DNA from: Granulosicoccus sp964390335
GTDB lineage: Bacteria > Pseudomonadota > Gammaproteobacteria > Granulosicoccales > Granulosicoccaceae
Direction: 5' to 3'
NCBI GenBank assembly: GCA_964390335.1
Contig: CAYMHU010000020.1
Span: forward strand, 1-64,000
Length of the DNA stretch: 64,000 bases
Below are positions 61,580 through 64,000 of the stretch, one piece after another. Below the pieces are notes generated by a model that saw only the letters and a program-made list of their open reading frames with translations, was not told where the DNA came from and did not search any database. A program made the translations under genes and the position numbers. Position 1 is the stretch's first letter, and each line of letters opens with the position of its first letter.

Positions 61580-62500
61580 CTAATCAGATTTCTCAGTGGC
61601 CTCACTACGCTTAGCGCGTGGATGCGCTTCGTCATACACTTTTGCTAAATGCTGGAAATCCAAATGTGTGTACACCTGAGTGGTACTGATATCCGCGTGC
61701 CCTAACAACTCCTGCACTGCACGCAAATCGCCACTGCTTTCCAGTAAGTGGCTGGCAAAGGAATGTCGTAGCATGTGCGGATAACAATCTCTGTTCAATC
61801 CTTGTGATTCAGCGAGTTTCTTTAATCGCATTTGCACGGTACGCGGTGCAATGCGTTTACCGCGTGAACTTAAAAATACAGCCTTGTCATCGGCACCTGG
61901 GGTCATGCGGCGGTATCCGAGCCACTTGTTGATGGCTTCAACCGCATGTTTACCTACTGGTAAATCGCGTACTTTACCGCCTTTACCAGTTACTCGAACC
62001 TGACCAACACTTAAATCGAGATCTGCTAAATCCAATCCCACCAGCTCCGCCAAGCGTAAGCCAGACGAGTACATTAATTCGAACATCGCCAAGTCACGAC
62101 AGATCATTGGATCGCTTAAGTTTTGCGATAACAACCGGCTGACCTCATCAGGGTCTAGTGTGGCTGGCAAGGCTTTTTTGTCTTTGGGGGCCAGGATGTC
62201 CGCTGCTGGGTTCACTTCAGCGCGACCCAGCTTAATTAAAAATGTGTATAAACCGCGTAACGCCGATAATCGGCGCGCAAGACTTCGACCAGCAATACCT
62301 TCACGATGTTGCTCAGCGATAATGGAGCGCACATCACTACCAGTGATTGAATCCCAGCTCTTAATTTCACGGTTTAAGGCTGAGCGAGCAATCGCTTTTA
62401 AATCGCGTGAGTAATTACTGACTGTGTGTGGAGAGCACCTGCGAGCAACGCGGAGATCTTCCAAATAATCTTCAATGGCGAGGTCAAAACTAGACATCAC
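61580..62500 (-). CDS. xerC: Site-specific tyrosine recombinase XerC
   Basis: Chromosome-dimer resolution recombinase, 306 residues, acting with XerD at dif. The N-terminal SAM-like core-binding domain occupies 1-90. The catalytic domain carries the Arg in SSGLRLAELVGL, the HMLRHSFASHLL His-x-x-Arg, GHADISTTQ with the second His, and the nucleophile Tyr in QVYTHLD. It follows DUF484 and dapF, the gene order also seen in E. coli and Pseudomonas, so it is the housekeeping copy and not a phage integrase. Confidence 0.95.
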   Translation of the reverse strand: MMSSFDLAIEDYLEDLRVARRCSPHTVSNYSRDLKAIARSALNREIKSWDSITGSDVRSIIAEQHREGIAGRSLARRLSALRGLYTFLIKLGRAEVNPAADILAPKDKKALPATLDPDEVSRLLSQNLSDPMICRDLAMFELMYSSGLRLAELVGLDLADLDLSVGQVRVTGKGGKVRDLPVGKHAVEAINKWLGYRRMTPGADDKAVFLSSRGKRIAPRTVQMRLKKLAESQGLNRDCYPHMLRHSFASHLLESSGDLRAVQELLGHADISTTQVYTHLDFQHLAKVYDEAHPRAKRSEATEKSD

Positions 62501-62512
62501 GCTTTCTCCTGG

Positions 62513-63205
62513 TTATACGAGGGTGTCCACACGTCGGCTTAGTACTTCACCGAGTTGGTTTAAAAACATCACCCCTTTCCCACGAGCAAAGCGAGTTTCA
62601 TCCTTACTGGGTAGCGCCACTAAGCCAAGCTTACGTTGGTGCACCAAAGGAATTACTGCTGCTGAAGCAACGTCTTCCGCGTTGTCATCGAATACTAGTT
62701 CTTTCTGCGCGTCATCCAGTGGCCCGCACTGGGTTTCGCGTTTTTCAAACACATCATTGAACAGAGCAATCTTTTCATGCTCTGGGCTAATGAAAGTATA
62801 GTCGCTGTTAAGATTTTCGCTATCAGATGCAGCGAACAACACCACTTTGACATCGTCCGCATTAAAATTGACAAGTAAGCTATCGCGCGTCAGCCCAATG
62901 ACTTCATCGAGAGTTTGGGCTGAAATAATTTCCTGAATGAGCGTGTGTAAGCGCTGATGGAGTTGTTCGTTTTCACGCGCAACCGTGATTAAGTCATGCA
63001 GACTGTTTTCCAGATTGAAGCATTTGTTGCGTAATACACTGACTTGTTTCTCTATTAAAGAGACAGCGTTGCCTGTGTGATGAGGAATAGCCAATCGTGG
63101 CAAAACCTCAGAATGCTGGTTAAAAAACTCTGGGTTGGTTGTCAGGAATTTCGCTACCGATTCCGCAGTTAGCGCTTCGCTGAGTTCTTGTTGTTCTGCT
63201 TGCAT
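62513..63205 (-). CDS. DUF484 family protein
   Basis: 230-residue GAF-like protein of the DUF484 family. The opening VAKFLTTNPEFFNQHSEVLPRLAIPHHTGNAVSLIEKQVSVLRNK is diagnostic. It is followed by a coiled coil (60-110) and a GAF-like domain (DVKVVLFAASDSENLNSDYTF, ASAAVIPLVHQRKLGLVALPS). It lies between dapF (3 bp) and xerC (12 bp). The biochemical role is unknown; the operon position is conserved. Confidence 0.93.
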   Translation of the reverse strand: MQAEQQELSEALTAESVAKFLTTNPEFFNQHSEVLPRLAIPHHTGNAVSLIEKQVSVLRNKCFNLENSLHDLITVARENEQLHQRLHTLIQEIISAQTLDEVIGLTRDSLLVNFNADDVKVVLFAASDSENLNSDYTFISPEHEKIALFNDVFEKRETQCGPLDDAQKELVFDDNAEDVASAAVIPLVHQRKLGLVALPSKDETRFARGKGVMFLNQLGEVLSRRVDTLV

Positions 63206-63208
63206 GTC

Positions 63209-64000
63209 TTACATTCTTGTTTGGCCCTCAAAGACTGTAGAACATGGTCCCGTCATTTCAATCGACGAATTTAAATTGGGCCAAACAATTTTCAGGTCAC
63301 CACCGGGTAAGGTTACATTCACTGTTTTGTCAAGTAATCCTTGTATATGCCCTATTGCTGCAGCAGCACAGGCTCCGGTACCGCAGGCTCGGGTTTCCCC
63401 AACGCCTCGCTCATACACCCGTAAAAAAATATTTCCAGCATCGACGACTTGCATAAAGCCAACATTTACTCTACTCGGAAAACGTTCGTGAGATTCAATA
63501 AGCGATCCGAGTAATTCCACGTTAGCAGTTTGTACGTCATCCACCTGTATCACAACATGTGGATTGCCAATAGAGGCAGACCCCACTTTCAGAATTTTAT
63601 CGCCAACAGTCAGATCGTAAAACGCTGATTTCTCATCGGCGAGAAATGGAATCAGCGCCGGCTCAAATTCCACCACACCCATTTGCACCGTAACGGTTTC
63701 ATCGTCATGCGCTAGCAATGTCACCAGACCGGACGACGTATTTACGTTTATTTCTGTGTTGTTAGTTAAGCCCTTATCAATGACATAGCGAGCAAAGCAC
63801 CGCGCTCCGTTGCCACAATGCTCTACTTCTTCTCCATCGGCATTAAAAATACGGTAGTCGAATTCGGCGTTGCTGACACTGGGCGATTGCACTATCAGCA
63901 GTTGATCGAAGCCAATACCTGTGTGCCGGTTTGATAAGGCCCGGATGCGCTCATTCTCAAATTGCACGGAACCATCTGTATTATCAACAACAATGAAATC
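63209..64000 (-). CDS. dapF: Diaminopimelate epimerase (5' end missing)
   Basis: Converts LL- to meso-diaminopimelate for lysine and peptidoglycan. The frame is open through the right edge, beginning DFIVVDNTDGSV, which aligns with the GNDFIV start of the family; only some 10-15 residues are missing. The two catalytic Cys are in EHCGNGARCFA and GETRACGTGACAAAAIG. NRHTGIGFDQLLIV and IGNPHVVIQVDD are also family-typical. It heads the dapF-DUF484-xerC operon. Confidence 0.96.
   Translation of the reverse strand, partial: DFIVVDNTDGSVQFENERIRALSNRHTGIGFDQLLIVQSPSVSNAEFDYRIFNADGEEVEHCGNGARCFARYVIDKGLTNNTEINVNTSSGLVTLLAHDDETVTVQMGVVEFEPALIPFLADEKSAFYDLTVGDKILKVGSASIGNPHVVIQVDDVQTANVELLGSLIESHERFPSRVNVGFMQVVDAGNIFLRVYERGVGETRACGTGACAAAAIGHIQGLLDKTVNVTLPGGDLKIVWPNLNSSIEMTGPCSTVFEGQTRM

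Noticed and set aside
61580..62500. Phage or island integrase
   Set aside because: The tyrosine recombinase sits in the conserved dapF-DUF484-xerC order with no attachment repeats or phage genes, so it is housekeeping XerC.

Overview
The window is a 64 kb stretch of a bacterial chromosome, almost certainly from a Gammaproteobacterium. The gene sets hslV-hslU-DUF971-ubiE-ubiJ-ubiB, dapF-DUF484-xerC and engB-cytochrome c4-dsbA are all typical gammaproteobacterial neighbourhoods. Base composition is moderate (by eye, a little under 50% GC). The TAXI-type TRAP transporter, HAAT-type ABC transporter, GMC oxidoreductase and tungsten-type aldehyde oxidoreductase fit a free-living, organic-nutrient-scavenging, probably marine heterotroph. 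I cannot name the genus. No phage, transposase, rRNA, tRNA or CRISPR array was seen.

Layout. 1-5.5 kb: a minus-strand branched-chain-amino-acid/amide (HAAT) ABC transporter operon. Its binding-protein gene comes first, behind a structured leader RNA, and a hairpin terminator separates it from the permease and ATPase genes. 5.5-7.7 kb: engB, a diheme cytochrome c4 and dsbA. 7.7-14.2 kb: a metallophosphoesterase, an outer-membrane-like protein, hisC, an IclR regulator divergent from a GMC oxidoreductase, and a phosphate acetyltransferase. 14.4-21.7 kb: a two-gene unit of a small membrane protein and a secreted caspase/legumain-like protein with an EF-hand but no recognisable catalytic His, then an asparaginase, trpS, an OmpA-family protein and malonyl-CoA decarboxylase.

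21.7-28.6 kb: MAPEG and GNAT proteins and moaA, then a five-gene operon for a tungsten-dependent aldehyde:ferredoxin oxidoreductase: four-cluster ferredoxin, catalytic subunit, FAD/NAD oxidoreductase, MoaD-like sulfur carrier and a small protein ending in Gly-Gly-Gly. MoaA makes the first pterin intermediate needed by the enzyme, so the module is nearly self-contained. 29.3-34.5 kb: an S1C protease, an orphan Toprim fragment of a type IIA topoisomerase, polA and a LOG-family hydrolase. 34.7-42.6 kb: DUF3422, several small uncharacterised genes, a DUF6502 gene overlapping a lipoprotein gene, a flavodoxin-like protein and uvrD.

42.6-48.8 kb is the most plastic part. It contains decayed copies of a GNAT acetyltransferase and of a methyltransferase whose intact copies lie 3.4 and 2.2 kb further on. 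It also contains a 15-bp tandem repeat interrupted by exactly 100 N (an assembly gap) and several small stand-alone enzymes. 49-54.5 kb: a TAXI-TRAP transporter behind a strongly structured leader, a CREST-type membrane hydrolase and a LysR regulator. 54.5-64 kb: ubiquinone biosynthesis (ubiB, ubiJ, ubiE), the HslUV protease, a PilZ-like protein, xerC, DUF484 and the start of dapF, which runs off the right edge.

The best candidates for something new are the orphan topoisomerase Toprim gene, the pseudo-caspase pair, the Gly-Gly-Gly protein in the AOR operon, and the two unassigned structured leaders upstream of transporters.
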